Assembly (NCBI RefSeq): GCF_900187995.1
Contig: NZ_FZNZ01000012.1
Coordinates: forward strand, 1 to 64,000
Reading direction: 5' to 3'
DNA length: 64,000 bases
Source: Prevotella jejuni
Lineage (GTDB): Bacteria > Bacteroidota > Bacteroidia > Bacteroidales > Bacteroidaceae
Of the stretch, positions 25,353 to 35,130 are shown one piece after another. Under the pieces are notes generated by a model. That model saw only the letters and a list, made by a program, of their open reading frames with translations, searched no databases and was not told the DNA's origin. A program made the position numbers and the translations under genes. Numbering within the stretch: the first letter of the stretch is position 1; every line of letters starts with the position of its first letter.

Positions 25353-26921
25353 TTAGAACTCACTTGTAAAGTGGAAACGGATATGTTCAAAGTCTTGTTG
25401 TGCCATACTTAGCACGTAACCAGAGTCTGCGAGGAAGACATCACGCCCCTCAATATCCTTAGCCATATACTGGTATTTACGCTTCTTAAAGTTCTCTAAC
25501 TCTGCCTCATCATCAGCCTCAATCCAGCAAGCTTTGTAGAGGTGTACTGGTTCCCAACGACATTTCGCATTGTATTCATGCTCCAATCGATACTGAATAA
25601 CCTCAAACTGAAGCTGTCCAACGGTTCCCACGATACGACGGTTGTTGAATTGATTGACGAAAGACTGTGCGACACCTTCATTCATCAGCTGTTCGATACC
25701 TTTTTGGAACTGCTTAGACTTCATTGGATCATCGTTCTCAATATATTTGAAAAGTTCTGGAGAGAAACTTGGCAGACCACGGAAGTGGATGTTTTCTCCC
25801 TCAGTTAGTGTGTCACCAATCTTAAAGACACCACCACTATCAGGCAGACCAACGATGTCACCTGGGTAAGCCTCCTCTACAGTACTCTTACGTTGTGCCA
25901 TAAACTGAGTAGGGGAGGAGAAGCGCATCGTCTTCCCATTACGCACATGGAGGTAAGGTTGGTTGCGTTGGAACTTACCCGAACACACCTTACAGAAGGC
26001 AATACAACTGCGATGATTAGGGTCGATATTGGCTGTAATCTTAAAGATGAAGCCAGTAAACTTTGGTTCAGTAGGTTCTACAACACGTTCTTCAGCGTTA
26101 GTAGGACGTGGACTTGGGGCTATTTCAACGAAGCAATCGAGTAATTCTTGTACACCAAAGTTATTCAATGCAGAGCCGAAGAACACTGGTGCAACCTCCG
26201 CACGACGATAAGCCTCGACGTCGAAATCAGGATAAACACTATTTACTAATTCGAGGTCGTTGCGTAGCTGTTCAGCAAACTCAGCACCTACTTGTTCGTC
26301 CAAGTCATTCGAGTTGATGTCTACCTCAACCTTTTCGGTCACACGCTGTTTGTTCGGTGTGAAGAGGTTCAGCTGCTGCTCGTAGATGTTATACACACCC
26401 TTGAAACGCTGACCCTGACCGATAGGCCATGAAAGCGGGCGTACACTAATCTTGAGTTCTTCCTCCAATTCGTCTAACACCTCGAACGGGTCGCGACCTT
26501 CACGGTCCATCTTATTGATAAAGATGATAACAGGTGTGTTACGCATACGGCACACCTCCATCAACTTACGTGTCTGTGCCTCCACACCTTTGGCTGAGTC
26601 GACAACGATGATAGCTGAGTCAACAGCTGTCAGAGTGCGATAAGTATCTTCTGCAAAGTCCTGGTGACCAGGCGTATCGAGGATATTCACTTTATAATCT
26701 TTGTAGTCGAACTCCATCACAGAGGTCGATACAGAGATACCACGTTGCTTCTCGATATCCATCCAGTCAGACGTAGCCGTCTTACGTATCTTGTTGCTCT
26801 TCACCGCACCAGCAACCTGAATCTGACCACCAAAGAGAAGGAACTTCTCAGTCAAAGTAGTCTTACCGGCATCTGGGTGAGAGATAATGGCGAACGTTCG
26901 CCTGCGTTCTATTTCATTCAT
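25353..26921 (-). CDS. prfC: Peptide chain release factor 3
   Basis: RF3 is a translational GTPase that releases RF1/RF2 from the ribosome after termination. The 522-residue protein has the P-loop [13 protein letters not shown] (about 14-26), the switch I block with [13 protein letters not shown] (about 59-71), G3 DTPGHQDF (about 82-89) and G4 NKMDREGRD (about 136-144). Domains 2 and 3 follow with [18 protein letters not shown] and [20 protein letters not shown]. The RF3-specific [14 protein letters not shown] segment distinguishes it from EF-G. Length is normal. It is last in the leftward operon with rfbD, separated by 128 bases that hold an inverted repeat. Confidence 0.96.
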   Translation of the reverse strand: MNEIERRRTFAIISHPDAGKTTLTEKFLLFGGQIQVAGAVKSNKIRKTATSDWMDIEKQRGISVSTSVMEFDYKDYKVNILDTPGHQDFAEDTYRTLTAVDSAIIVVDSAKGVEAQTRKLMEVCRMRNTPVIIFINKMDREGRDPFEVLDELEEELKISVRPLSWPIGQGQRFKGVYNIYEQQLNLFTPNKQRVTEKVEVDINSNDLDEQVGAEFAEQLRNDLELVNSVYPDFDVEAYRRAEVAPVFFGSALNNFGVQELLDCFVEIAPSPRPTNAEERVVEPTEPKFTGFIFKITANIDPNHRSCIAFCKVCSGKFQRNQPYLHVRNGKTMRFSSPTQFMAQRKSTVEEAYPGDIVGLPDSGGVFKIGDTLTEGENIHFRGLPSFSPELFKYIENDDPMKSKQFQKGIEQLMNEGVAQSFVNQFNNRRIVGTVGQLQFEVIQYRLEHEYNAKCRWEPVHLYKACWIEADDEAELENFKKRKYQYMAKDIEGRDVFLADSGYVLSMAQQDFEHIRFHFTSEF

Positions 26922-26963
26922 CTGTATTATGTTCTTTGGGAGTAAAAGTCTTGTCTACAGTTG

Positions 26964-27020
26964 GTTAAGCCAAAGCCGACTATTTCCCCTTTATGTTTCC
27001 AAGGAAGATGACGGCTTAAC
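26964..27020. repeat. Inverted repeat between rfbD and prfC
   Basis: GTTAAGCC (26964-26971) and GGCTTAAC (27013-27020) are perfect inverted arms, with further CGGCTT/AAAGCCG-like pairing inside. It could attenuate or process the transcript between rfbD and prfC; there is no U-tract. Confidence 0.5.
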
Positions 27021-27049
27021 ATTATCTCATCCAACTTATTTCTTCACTC

Positions 27050-27937
27050 CTATTGTTTGTCTTGTTCCTGTAAGCCTTTCATGCACTTCTTAAGAGAGTC
27101 AACCCAATATGGAATCTTTATGCCGAAGGTCTCTTTTATCTTAGTCTTGTCGAGGACCGAGTAAGCAGGACGTTTAACAGGAGAAGGGAACTCGTCGCTG
27201 TGGCAAGGAAGGATGTCACATGCTGTGTTACCTGCAAGTTCTGCAATCTTAATGGTGAAGTCATACCAGCTACATACACCCTCGTTAGAGAAATGATAGA
27301 TGCCATTATTCCCCTCATACTTGTGGTTCTCAACGATATTGAAGATAGCATCTGCTAAGTCGCCAGCGTAGGTAGGAGTACCACACTGGTCGAATACAAC
27401 CTTCAACTGTGGTTTAGTAGCAGTGAGATTCATCATCGTTTTCACGAAGTTATGGCCGAACTCACTGTAAAGCCATGCTGTACGAAGAATAATATAGTTG
27501 ACACCAGTCGCCTGAATCTTCTCTTCCCCATGTAGTTTTGTAAGGCCATAAACACCAGTAGGAGTACCCTTCATGTCCTCTTTGCAAGGAGTGTTGTAAG
27601 GGTCGCCACCGAAGACATAGTCAGTACTGACATGAACAAGCAAGCCACCCACCTCTTTCATAGCCTTTGCGAGGTTCTCTGGGGCAACGGCGTTGAGTAG
27701 TTCAACAATCTCGCCAGCAGTCTCAGCTTTGTCTACATTGGTCCATGCAGCGCAGTTGATGATACATTCAACCTTATTGTCATGTACCATCTTGCGGATA
27801 TCCTCCAAATTAGTAATATCCAACTTAGTATATCCTTCACATACATCAGTGAAGATATAGTGGTCTTTACTCTGCTTAGAAACAAGCTGTATCTCGTTGC
27901 CAAGCTGTCCGTTAGCTCCTGTAACTAAAATATTCAT
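27050..27937 (-). CDS. rfbD: dTDP-4-dehydrorhamnose reductase
   Basis: RfbD/RmlD reduces dTDP-4-keto-L-rhamnose to dTDP-L-rhamnose with NADPH for surface glycans. The 295-residue short-chain dehydrogenase has the nucleotide motif VTGANGQLGNEI (5-16), DITNLEDIRKMV, the substrate-strand VHVSTDYVFGGDPYNTP (about 102-118), the catalytic YGLTKLHGE with Tyr and Lys (about 131-139) and LRTAWLYSEFGHNFVKTM. Its partners rmlA, rmlB and rmlC are not in this window. It lies between DUF4924 (12-base gap) and prfC. Confidence 0.94.
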   Translation of the reverse strand: MNILVTGANGQLGNEIQLVSKQSKDHYIFTDVCEGYTKLDITNLEDIRKMVHDNKVECIINCAAWTNVDKAETAGEIVELLNAVAPENLAKAMKEVGGLLVHVSTDYVFGGDPYNTPCKEDMKGTPTGVYGLTKLHGEEKIQATGVNYIILRTAWLYSEFGHNFVKTMMNLTATKPQLKVVFDQCGTPTYAGDLADAIFNIVENHKYEGNNGIYHFSNEGVCSWYDFTIKIAELAGNTACDILPCHSDEFPSPVKRPAYSVLDKTKIKETFGIKIPYWVDSLKKCMKGLQEQDKQ

Positions 27938-27949
27938 ACGCTATCTCCT

Positions 27950-28558
27950 TTATTCTTCGCCGAAGTCTAATCCTTCAGTCTTATCTTTTATGTAATAGTC
28001 AGATAACATACCAATGAAGGTTGTTATCTCGTTAAGTGCACGAGTTGTCTCTGGTGTAATTTCTTTCTTCTGCAGACGAAGCATCATCACACCATAGAGG
28101 AGGTCGAAACAAGTCTCTATCTCGCTCTTTCCTAACTGTGCTGCAACGGTCTTCAGGCGTTCGTCATTCGTACGAGCCATCTTGTCTGCTGTGCGCTTAG
28201 TCTTACCTCTTAGTTCAACAATGAAAGGCAGAACACGATAGTACTCAGCGGAATAGAAAGGGAACTTAGACGATTGCAGTAACTGTGCGTGTAGTTCTGT
28301 CAAATCCTGCATGAGCACCTTATTAATCTGCAGATGTCCACCTTCACGGCAACCCTCTTGGTTCATCATACGAACAAGGTCGCCAAACCAGTCTTCCTCT
28401 TCCTCTTTTTGCTCGTCAGTATATTGGAATTGGTCGATATATTCTTTACGGATTCGTGTCAATGAACAGCCGTATGCACGGATAGTATCTTCTATCTGCC
28501 ACATGTAAAGCAGGTATTCTGCTATGCTCTTTTTTCTTAATTCCTTCGCTACAAACAT
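27950..28558 (-). CDS. DUF4924 family protein
   Basis: The 202-residue, largely helical protein fits DUF4924, a Bacteroidetes family with no assigned role. Typical marks are the start MFVAKELRKKSIAEYLLYMWQIED, the block TDEQKEEEEDWFGDLVRMMNQEGCREGGHLQ (about 48-78) and a final helix with ITTFIGMLSDYYI. There is no signal peptide, so it is cytoplasmic. It sits two bases after the LysE-type exporter gene and 12 before rfbD, and relatives keep this kind of order with rfbD and prfC. Function is unknown. Confidence 0.82.
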   Translation of the reverse strand: MFVAKELRKKSIAEYLLYMWQIEDTIRAYGCSLTRIRKEYIDQFQYTDEQKEEEEDWFGDLVRMMNQEGCREGGHLQINKVLMQDLTELHAQLLQSSKFPFYSAEYYRVLPFIVELRGKTKRTADKMARTNDERLKTVAAQLGKSEIETCFDLLYGVMMLRLQKKEITPETTRALNEITTFIGMLSDYYIKDKTEGLDFGEE

Positions 28559-28560
28559 AA

Positions 28561-29253
28561 TTATCCTTTCTCCATTAATCCGTCAATAGTTGGTAAATGA
28601 TAGAGATTAAACACTGTTCCCAAAAGCATAATGATAGAGAACAGGATGACGACAGCACCTATCACCTTATTTATAATAAGGATACCATTGACATCGAACT
28701 TCCCTCTAATCTTGTCTATCAGCCATGACAAACCATACCACCATAGCAACGCACCAGCTGGGACACAGGCAAAACCAATAATCATCTCTAATGGACGATT
28801 AGGTTGTACGAATGCAAACTGTGCGTATGATGCAATGAAAAGAAAGATAATCAAGGGATTAGAAAGCGTTACTAAAAAGGCTGTAACACCATTGTGGAAG
28901 AGTGAACCCTTCTCCTTTCCGCTTTGGTGAGCTTTCTTCATCGGGTCTGATTTGAAACAATATACACCGAAAAGCAGCAGTAACACGCTTCCTGAAATCT
29001 GTAAGATCAACTTGTAGGTTGGATTCTCTAAAGGAGCCATGATAAAGCTCATGCCTAATCCAACAATCAAAGCATAGATTGTATCACTGATGGCAGCACC
29101 GATACCTGTTATAAAACCATACCAACGCCCCTTGTTTAAAGTGCGTTGTATACATAATATTCCAACTGGACCCATGGGAGCTGACGCTATAATACCAATG
29201 AGTAATCCCTTAAAGATGAAATCCAGTATATCTAATTGAATAGGAAATTGCAT
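28561..29253 (-). CDS. LysE/RhtB-family exporter
   Basis: The 230-residue membrane protein belongs to the LysE superfamily of amino-acid and small-metabolite exporters. About six hydrophobic helices are visible. The first holds the family mark GIIASAPMGPVGILCIQRTLNKGRWYGF, and a later one PLIIFLFIA within the NP motif LSNPLIIF. The frame opens at 29301, but the -7 element read leftward (CAAAAATA, 29279-29286) lies inside that extension. The ATG at 29253 is therefore chosen. The substrate is not predictable. It heads the leftward operon LysE-DUF4924-rfbD-prfC. Confidence 0.88.
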   Translation of the reverse strand: MQFPIQLDILDFIFKGLLIGIIASAPMGPVGILCIQRTLNKGRWYGFITGIGAAISDTIYALIVGLGMSFIMAPLENPTYKLILQISGSVLLLLFGVYCFKSDPMKKAHQSGKEKGSLFHNGVTAFLVTLSNPLIIFLFIASYAQFAFVQPNRPLEMIIGFACVPAGALLWWYGLSWLIDKIRGKFDVNGILIINKVIGAVVILFSIIMLLGTVFNLYHLPTIDGLMEKG

Positions 29254-29278
29254 GCTTGTTATTTTGGGTGCAAAATTG

Positions 29279-29286
29279 CAAAAATA
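29279..29286 (-). promoter_or_regulatory. -7 element of the LysE-DUF4924-rfbD-prfC operon
   Basis: CAAAAATA on the top strand is TATTTTTG leftward, 25 bases before the preferred ATG at 29253. Confidence 0.55.
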
Positions 29287-29340
29287 ATACGAGATAAGCA
29301 AATTTACCTAACAAAACTTTGTGGTATTCTACTTTTTTCA

Positions 29341-29348
29341 TAACTTTG
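29341..29348 (+). promoter_or_regulatory. -7 element of the ROK kinase gene
   Basis: TAACTTTG lies 35 bases before the ATG at 29384 and rules out the GTG at 29321 as a start on this transcript. Confidence 0.65.
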
Positions 29349-29383
29349 CCCATAGTATATTCAAACTAAAAACTTATTATGTC

Positions 29384-30385
29384 ATGGACGTAACAGAGCA
29401 GAAGCCAGTTGTAACTGGATTGGAAAAGCCATTTGTAATTGGCTTGGACTTAGGAGGAACGAATGCTGTATTCGGTGTCGTAGATCAGCGTGGTCAGGTA
29501 CTTGCCACCAATTCTATTAAAACACAGGCTTATAAGACAGTCGACGATTTTGTAGAGGCAGGTGTAGAGGCAATACGCCCTCTCGTTGCTAAATATGGTG
29601 GAATAGGTCAGTTCCGTGCTATGGGTATTGGTGCACCTAATGGTAACTTCTATCGTGGCACGATTGAGTTCGCACCAAACCTCTTATGGGGACACGATGG
29701 CGTAGTGCCATTGGGAGATATGTTCTCACAGAAGTTGGGTATTCCTGTTGGTCTTACCAATGATGCGAACGCTGCTGCTATCGGTGAGATGCAGTATGGT
29801 GTGGCACGTGGCTTGAAGGATTTCATCATGATTACCCTCGGTACAGGCGTAGGTTCAGGTATTGTTATCAATGGTCAGATGGTCTATGGTTCTGATGGCT
29901 TTGCTGGTGAGTTGGGTCACGTGATTATGGTTCGCGGAGAGAAGGGGCGTACTTGTGGTTGTGGTCGTACAGGTTGTTTAGAGACTTACTGCTCTGCAAC
30001 TGGTGTTGCTCGTACCGCTCGTGAGTTCTTGCAGAATAGCAAGGAGGACTCTTTGTTGCGTGAGTTGAAGCCAGAAGATATTACATCTTTGGATGTTTCT
30101 ATTGCTGCTGGTCGTGGCGATGCACTTGCTAAGCGTGTTTACGAGTTCACTGGTAATATGTTAGGTGAGGCTTGTGCTGACTTCGCAACTTTCTCTTCTC
30201 CAGAGGCTTTCATCTTCTTTGGTGGTCTAACTAAGGCTGGTGATTTGTTGATGGAACCTATCATGCGTTCTTATAAGGAGCATGCTTTGGAAATCTTCAA
30301 GGATAAACCAAAGTTCTTGGTAAGTTCGCTTGACGATGCTGCAGCAGCCGTTCTTGGTGCTTCAGCTATTGGTTGGGAATTATAA
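29384..30385 (+). CDS. ROK-family glucokinase
   Basis: The 333-residue protein phosphorylates a hexose, probably glucose, with ATP. The phosphate loop IGLDLGGTNAVFG lies near residues 19-31. The ROK signature runs from VYGSDGFAGELGHVIMV to TCGCGRTGCLETYCS (about 170-205), with the zinc-binding CGCGxxGC cysteines and His. The sugar aspartate lies in LTNDANAAAIGE near 127. A GTG 63 bases upstream extends the frame, but it precedes the promoter box, so ATG at 29384 is used. The gene is monocistronic with a strong terminator. Confidence 0.92.
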   Translation: MDVTEQKPVVTGLEKPFVIGLDLGGTNAVFGVVDQRGQVLATNSIKTQAYKTVDDFVEAGVEAIRPLVAKYGGIGQFRAMGIGAPNGNFYRGTIEFAPNLLWGHDGVVPLGDMFSQKLGIPVGLTNDANAAAIGEMQYGVARGLKDFIMITLGTGVGSGIVINGQMVYGSDGFAGELGHVIMVRGEKGRTCGCGRTGCLETYCSATGVARTAREFLQNSKEDSLLRELKPEDITSLDVSIAAGRGDALAKRVYEFTGNMLGEACADFATFSSPEAFIFFGGLTKAGDLLMEPIMRSYKEHALEIFKDKPKFLVSSLDDAAAAVLGASAIGWEL

Positions 30386-30471
30386 TATAAGGTATATAGT
30401 TTCGGCTTCTATTAGGTGGTGCGTATGGCTATCCGCTTAATAGAGTGTGAAACGAAATGTACATAATGTAG

Positions 30472-30545
30472 GGACAAACACCCTTGTCAGTCTTTCTATA
30501 TTAATAGGTAGAACTGACTTACGAGGATGTTTGTCTTTTTTTTGT
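30472..30545 (+). terminator. Long-stem terminator of the ROK kinase
   Basis: GACAAACACCC near 30473-30483 pairs with GGATGTTTGTC near 30525-30535. Inside it, GTCAGT-like and ACTGAC arms pair. Eight T residues follow. The remaining spacer to 30766 holds nothing recognised. Confidence 0.85.
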
Positions 30546-30766
30546 TTGTTATCCATATCCTTGTTTTCGTGTGATATATCTTTAGTAAGGGTATAGCTAT
30601 GTTATAAAGAAGAGCAAGATAAAGGACAACTTATTGGTAGTAAGGATTTGTTCTACCACAAGTAAGTTTATAGAAGAGTCTGCTTTTAGGGGTTCCTCCG
30701 AACATTAATCACTCTTTGTAGACTTTCTTTTTATAGTTTTTGTTTTGTGTTCTCGTTTTTTTAATC

Positions 30767-30774
30767 TAACTTTG
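30767..30774 (+). promoter_or_regulatory. -7 element of the threonylcarbamoyl-AMP synthase operon
   Basis: TAACTTTG matches TAnnTTTG, with a TTTTG near 30743-30747 at suitable -33 spacing. It lies 43 bases before the ATG at 30817. Confidence 0.65.
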
Positions 30775-30816
30775 CGAATACTTATAATACTTAGAAAGAA
30801 ATAAAAAGGACAGAAG

Positions 30817-31386
30817 ATGAAACAGGAAGACGACATCAAGAAAGCGATTGAAGTGATGAGAAAGGGTGGTATCATTCTTTACCCAACTGATACAGTGTGG
30901 GGTATAGGTTGTGATGCTACCAATGCGGAAGCTGTAGCAAAGGTATATGCCTTGAAACGCAGAGACGATTCGAAGGCTCTTATTTGCTTAGTTGATTCTG
31001 ATAACCGACTTCAGCGTTATGTTCGCAACGTTCCTGATGTTGCTTGGCAGTTGATAGAAGCTGTTGAGAAACCAACAACATTGATTCTTGATGGTGCTGT
31101 TAATCTTGCCCCAAATCTGATAGCAGAAGATGGCTCTATAGGTATTCGCATTACAAAGGAGCCCTTCTCACATGAGTTATGCTATCGATTCCAGAAGGCT
31201 ATTGTAAGTACTTCGGCAAATGTCAGTGGTGAACCTGCTGCGCAGAATTATCGTGATATCTCACAGGAGATTCTTGATGGTGTTGACTATGTTTGTGAGT
31301 CAAGACGTCAGGAACACAAACCACATACTCCATCCAGCATTATCAAATTGGCTGCTGATGGCGAAGTAAAAGTTATAAGGAAATAA
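30817..31386 (+). CDS. L-threonylcarbamoyladenylate synthase (TsaC/Sua5/YrdC)
   Basis: The enzyme makes threonylcarbamoyl-AMP from threonine, bicarbonate and ATP, the first step to t6A37 in tRNAs. The 189-residue protein is a single YrdC domain. GGIILYPTDTVWGIGCDATN (about 17-36) carries the conserved KPTDT-like loop, YALKRRDDSKALICLV (about 46-61) the KxR-SK motif, PTTLILDG follows, and IVSTSANVSGEPAAQNY (about 129-145) the STSAN signature. It has no C-terminal Sua5 domain. A ClC gene follows 12 bases on. Confidence 0.93.
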   Translation: MKQEDDIKKAIEVMRKGGIILYPTDTVWGIGCDATNAEAVAKVYALKRRDDSKALICLVDSDNRLQRYVRNVPDVAWQLIEAVEKPTTLILDGAVNLAPNLIAEDGSIGIRITKEPFSHELCYRFQKAIVSTSANVSGEPAAQNYRDISQEILDGVDYVCESRRQEHKPHTPSSIIKLAADGEVKVIRK

Positions 31387-31398
31387 TTGAATAGATAG

Positions 31399-33195
31399 AT
31401 GAAAGTATCAGGTAGTCAGGAGATTATTTCTCGACTTGATAATTGGCGAAAGAATCATGTTTCCAATCGCGAGTTAGTCTTAGTACTGGCGTTTGCTATT
31501 GGTCTTCTTGCTTCATTGGCAGCATATATTCTTCACTTTATCATCAAATTGATAGAGGAATTAGTAACCTCTGGTTTCGATGTTGCAACGATTAACTGGC
31601 TCTATCTCATCTATCCAATCGTAGGTATTTGGCTGACAAGTCTATTTGTTAAGTATGTTGTACGTGATAATATCTCACATGGTATTACGCGTGTCCTCTA
31701 TGCTATTTCTACGAAACAATCTCGTTTGAAAGCTCATAATACTTGGTCGTCTATCGTTGCTTCTGCTATTACGATTGGTTTTGGTGGTTCGGTAGGAGCA
31801 GAGGCACCTATTGTGTTGACGGGTTCAGCTATTGGTAGCAACCTCGGACGTATCTTTAATTTAGATAATCGCACACTCATGCTTCTTGTGGGTTGTGGCG
31901 CAACGGCGGCTGTATCAGGTATTTTCAAGGCGCCAATAGCAGGATTGGTATTTACATTGGAAGTGTTGATGGTCGATTTGACTATGGCTTCTCTTTTGCC
32001 GATATTGATTGCATCAGTGACGGCAACGTGTTTCTCCTATTTCTTCACAGGTGGTTCGTCAATGTTTCATTTCCAAATGGATAACATCTGGGGACTTGAC
32101 CGTGTACCACCGACTATCTTGTTAGGTATCGCTTGCGGTTTTGTATCACTCTACTTCATGCGATTGATGTCATGGTGTGAGAATGGTTATGGGAAACTTT
32201 CTTCTAAGCCTTATCTGAAACTGCTTGTGGGTGGCTTGGTACTTTCTCCACTTATTTTCCTCTTTCCTTCTCTCTATGGTGAAGGCTATGATAGTTTGAG
32301 ATTGTTTATAGAAGGAAAGACAGAAGCCGACTGGATGCAAATCATGAGTGGCTCTATGTTTGCAGAGAAGTCAAATTTCCTCCTGCTTTATGTGGGCTTA
32401 GTTGTCATGACGAAGGTTTTTGCAACCAGTGCAACAAATGGTGCAGGCGGTTGTGGTGGAACCTTTGCGCCTTCTTTGTTCATCGGTGGTTTTGGTGGTT
32501 TCTTCTTTGCTCGTTTTTGGAATATGCAGCAACTTGGTGTTTATATTCCAGAGAAGAACTTTACGCTCTATGGTATGGCAGCTGTGATGTCGGCTGTGAT
32601 GCATGCACCTTTGACGGGTATCTTCCTGATTGCCGAGCTAACAGGCGGTTATCAACTCTTCATCCCATTGATTATCGTGACTATCAGTTCTTATCTTACG
32701 ATAAATATCTTTGAACATCATAGTATATATGCTGTTCGTTTGGCAAAGCAAGGTAAACTTCTCACACACCATACAGATAAGTCTATCCTCACTTTGATGA
32801 GTATGGATAAGATTATCGATCATGACTTTACATCTGTCGGACCTGATATGGAGATGGGAAAACTTATTCATGCTATCAGTTCAAGTCGCAATGATTATAT
32901 TCCTGTGCTCGATGAGTCTCGTAAGTTATTAGGTGAGATTTATATTAACAATCTACGACATATTATCTTCCGTACTGAACTTTATCACCGTTTCCATGTA
33001 AATCAATTGATGTCGCCACCAGCGGCAATGCTCGGTGTCAACGACCCAATGGAGGATGTGATGAAGACTTTTGAACGTACGGGTGCACAGTATTTACCTG
33101 TTGTGAATATTGATAGCCAGTTGGTTGGCTATATCTCTCGAGCTCGTCTTTATAGTATGTATCGTCAGTTTGTAGCAGATTTTAGTGCAGAATAA
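31399..33195 (+). CDS. ClC-family chloride channel/antiporter with CBS domains
   Basis: The 598-residue membrane protein has the ClC core (about residues 20-445, ten or more helices) and a cytoplasmic CBS pair (about 455-590). Filter motifs visible are FGGSVGAEAP (around 130-139), which keeps the gating glutamate though the usual GxEGP reads GAEAP, SGIFKAPIAGLVFTLEV (about 174-190) and GAGGCGGTFAPSLFIGGFGG (about 348-367). The role is chloride/proton exchange or chloride conductance in the inner membrane. It appears co-transcribed with the upstream tRNA-modification gene and perhaps fmt (57-base gap). Confidence 0.93.
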   Translation: MKVSGSQEIISRLDNWRKNHVSNRELVLVLAFAIGLLASLAAYILHFIIKLIEELVTSGFDVATINWLYLIYPIVGIWLTSLFVKYVVRDNISHGITRVLYAISTKQSRLKAHNTWSSIVASAITIGFGGSVGAEAPIVLTGSAIGSNLGRIFNLDNRTLMLLVGCGATAAVSGIFKAPIAGLVFTLEVLMVDLTMASLLPILIASVTATCFSYFFTGGSSMFHFQMDNIWGLDRVPPTILLGIACGFVSLYFMRLMSWCENGYGKLSSKPYLKLLVGGLVLSPLIFLFPSLYGEGYDSLRLFIEGKTEADWMQIMSGSMFAEKSNFLLLYVGLVVMTKVFATSATNGAGGCGGTFAPSLFIGGFGGFFFARFWNMQQLGVYIPEKNFTLYGMAAVMSAVMHAPLTGIFLIAELTGGYQLFIPLIIVTISSYLTINIFEHHSIYAVRLAKQGKLLTHHTDKSILTLMSMDKIIDHDFTSVGPDMEMGKLIHAISSSRNDYIPVLDESRKLLGEIYINNLRHIIFRTELYHRFHVNQLMSPPAAMLGVNDPMEDVMKTFERTGAQYLPVVNIDSQLVGYISRARLYSMYRQFVADFSAE

Positions 33196-33252
33196 ATAGG
33201 TATCTGCCGTCTCTTACTTATTATCTCACCTCTTGTTAAATTCCCAAAGATA

Positions 33253-34266
33253 ATGAAAAAAGAAAATATACGTATTGTTTTCATGGGTACTCCAGAGTTT
33301 GCTGTGGAGTCGTTGAAAGCATTAGTTGAGAATGGATATAATGTTGTAGCTGTAGTCACACAGCCTGATAAACCTGTTGGACGTCATCAAGAACAGCTGC
33401 AGCCATCACCGGTGAAACTCTATGCACTTAAACATAATTTGCCTGTTTTGCAGCCTGTAAAGATGAAGGATGCTGATTTTATAGAAGAGTTGCGTTCTTA
33501 TAAAGCTGATATGCAGGTGGTTGTAGCCTTTCGAATGTTGCCAGAGATAGTGTGGAGTATGCCTCGCCTGGGTACGTTTAATGTACATGCAGCCTTGCTC
33601 CCGCAGTACCGTGGTGCTGCTCCTATCAACTGGGCAGTTATCAATGGTGAGACCGAGACAGGTGTGACGACCTTCTTCCTTGATAAAGACATAGATACTG
33701 GTCGCATTATCCTTCAAAAACCATTTGCTATTCCTGATACAGCTGATGTTGAGTATGTCTATGATGGCTTGATGTATTTAGGTGCAAAGATTGCTATGGA
33801 AACAATCGATCTCATTGCATCTAAATTGCCTGAAGATAGTTTGGATAATGTTGATTTCTCTGCAGTTCTTGATGGCATAAGTGCTCCTCAGGTGTGTGAA
33901 GATGCTGAATTACATCATGCACCGAAGATATTCAAGGAGACATGCGAAATCAATTGGAACCAGTCTGCTAAGAAAGTTTATGATTTTGTGCGTGGGCTTA
34001 GCCCTTATCCAGGCACTTGGAGTACACTCTGTTCTATTGAAGACAATGGAGTAAAGCCTTTGATTATGAAGGTTTATAAGACGGCTAAATCCGACCGTGC
34101 ATCTGTAGGTACCCCTGGTACACTCGTTGTAGAAAAGACCCGTCTCTATGTCAATACGTCTGATAACCTCTTGGAGCTTCTTGATATTCAGTTGACAGGT
34201 AAGAAACGAATGGATGTTCGCTCGTTCTTAAATGGGTTTAAAGAGATAGAGAAGTATCGTTTTTAG
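33253..34266 (+). CDS. fmt: Methionyl-tRNA formyltransferase
   Basis: Fmt formylates initiator Met-tRNA with 10-formyl-THF. The 337-residue protein has FMGTPEFAVESLKAL (10-24). The catalytic block is FNVHAALLPQYRGAAPINWAVINGETETGVTTFFLDKDIDTG, from about 111 to 152, holding the Asn, His and Asp triad and the SLLPxYRGAAP signature. The C-terminal domain ends KKRMDVRSFLNGF. Length is normal. The stop codon TAG (34264-34266) is the first base triplet of a 42-bp inverted repeat, so the 3' end of the gene abuts the repeat region. Confidence 0.96.
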   Translation: MKKENIRIVFMGTPEFAVESLKALVENGYNVVAVVTQPDKPVGRHQEQLQPSPVKLYALKHNLPVLQPVKMKDADFIEELRSYKADMQVVVAFRMLPEIVWSMPRLGTFNVHAALLPQYRGAAPINWAVINGETETGVTTFFLDKDIDTGRIILQKPFAIPDTADVEYVYDGLMYLGAKIAMETIDLIASKLPEDSLDNVDFSAVLDGISAPQVCEDAELHHAPKIFKETCEINWNQSAKKVYDFVRGLSPYPGTWSTLCSIEDNGVKPLIMKVYKTAKSDRASVGTPGTLVVEKTRLYVNTSDNLLELLDIQLTGKKRMDVRSFLNGFKEIEKYRF

Positions 34267-34433
34267 ACAGAATGACATAAAGACATATTGCTTTAATGAC
34301 ATATTTTGTTGTTTGGAAAGGAGTTAAGTATAGGCTATCAGACAGAGCTACATAAGATATCTTAACTCACAGCCTACACGTCCCATATTAAAATATGACA
34401 TTAAAGTAATACGTCATTATGTCATTCTGTCTA
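34264..34433. repeat. 170-bp element with 42-bp inverted arms
   Basis: The left arm 34264-34305 (TAGACAGAATGACATAAAGA onward) and the right arm 34392-34433 are inverted copies agreeing at about 38 of 42 positions. The 86-bp centre contains GAGTTAAG (34321-34328) and CTTAACTC (34361-34368), a second dyad. It codes for nothing. Its right arm is the founder-like unit of the array that follows. Confidence 0.8.
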
Positions 34434-35130
34434 AACTATTGCATTCAGTCTCATTCTGTCTTCCCTTAGAATATGTCATAAAAGTGATATGTTTTTATGT
34501 CATTCTGTCTTCCCTTAAATTATGTCATTAAAGTAATACGTCTTTATGTCATTCTGTCTTCCCTTAAATTATGTCATTAAAGTAATACGTCTTTATGTCA
34601 TTCTGTCTAAACTCTTGTCTTTCTGTCTTCCCTTAGAATATGTCATTAAAGCAATATGTTTTTATGTCATTTTGTCTTCCCTTTGAATATGTCATAAAAG
34701 TGATATGTTTTTATGTCATTCTGGCTTCATAAAAATATGTCATTAAAGAAATATGTCTTTATGTCATTCTGTCTAAACTCTTGTCTTTCTGTCTTCCCTT
34801 AGAATATGTCATTAAAGCAATATGTTTTTATGTCATTTTGTCTTCCCTTTGAATATGTCATAAAAGTGATATGTTTTTATGTCATTCTGGCTTCATAAAA
34901 ATATGTCATTAAAGAAATATGTCTTTATGTCATTCTGTCTAAACTCTTGTCTTTCTGTCTTCCCTTAGAATATGTCATTAAAGCAATATGTTTTTATGTC
35001 ATTTTGTCTTCCCTTTGAATATGTCATAAAAGTGATATGTTTTTATGTCATTCTGGCTTCATAAAAATATGTCATTAAAGAAATATGTCTTTATGTCATT
35101 CTGTCTAAACTCTTGTCATTCTGTCTTGTT
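34434..35130. repeat. Minisatellite with three identical 166-bp higher-order copies
   Basis: Units carry ATGTCATTCTGTCT and ATATGTCATTAAAG. Early units repeat with a 49-bp step (34501, 34550). From 34609 a 166-bp block of three sub-units is repeated at 34609-34774, 34775-34940 and 34941-35106 with no difference that I can see. A partial unit continues to about 35127. The array fills the space between the ends of convergent genes at 34266 and 35131. Confidence 0.9.
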
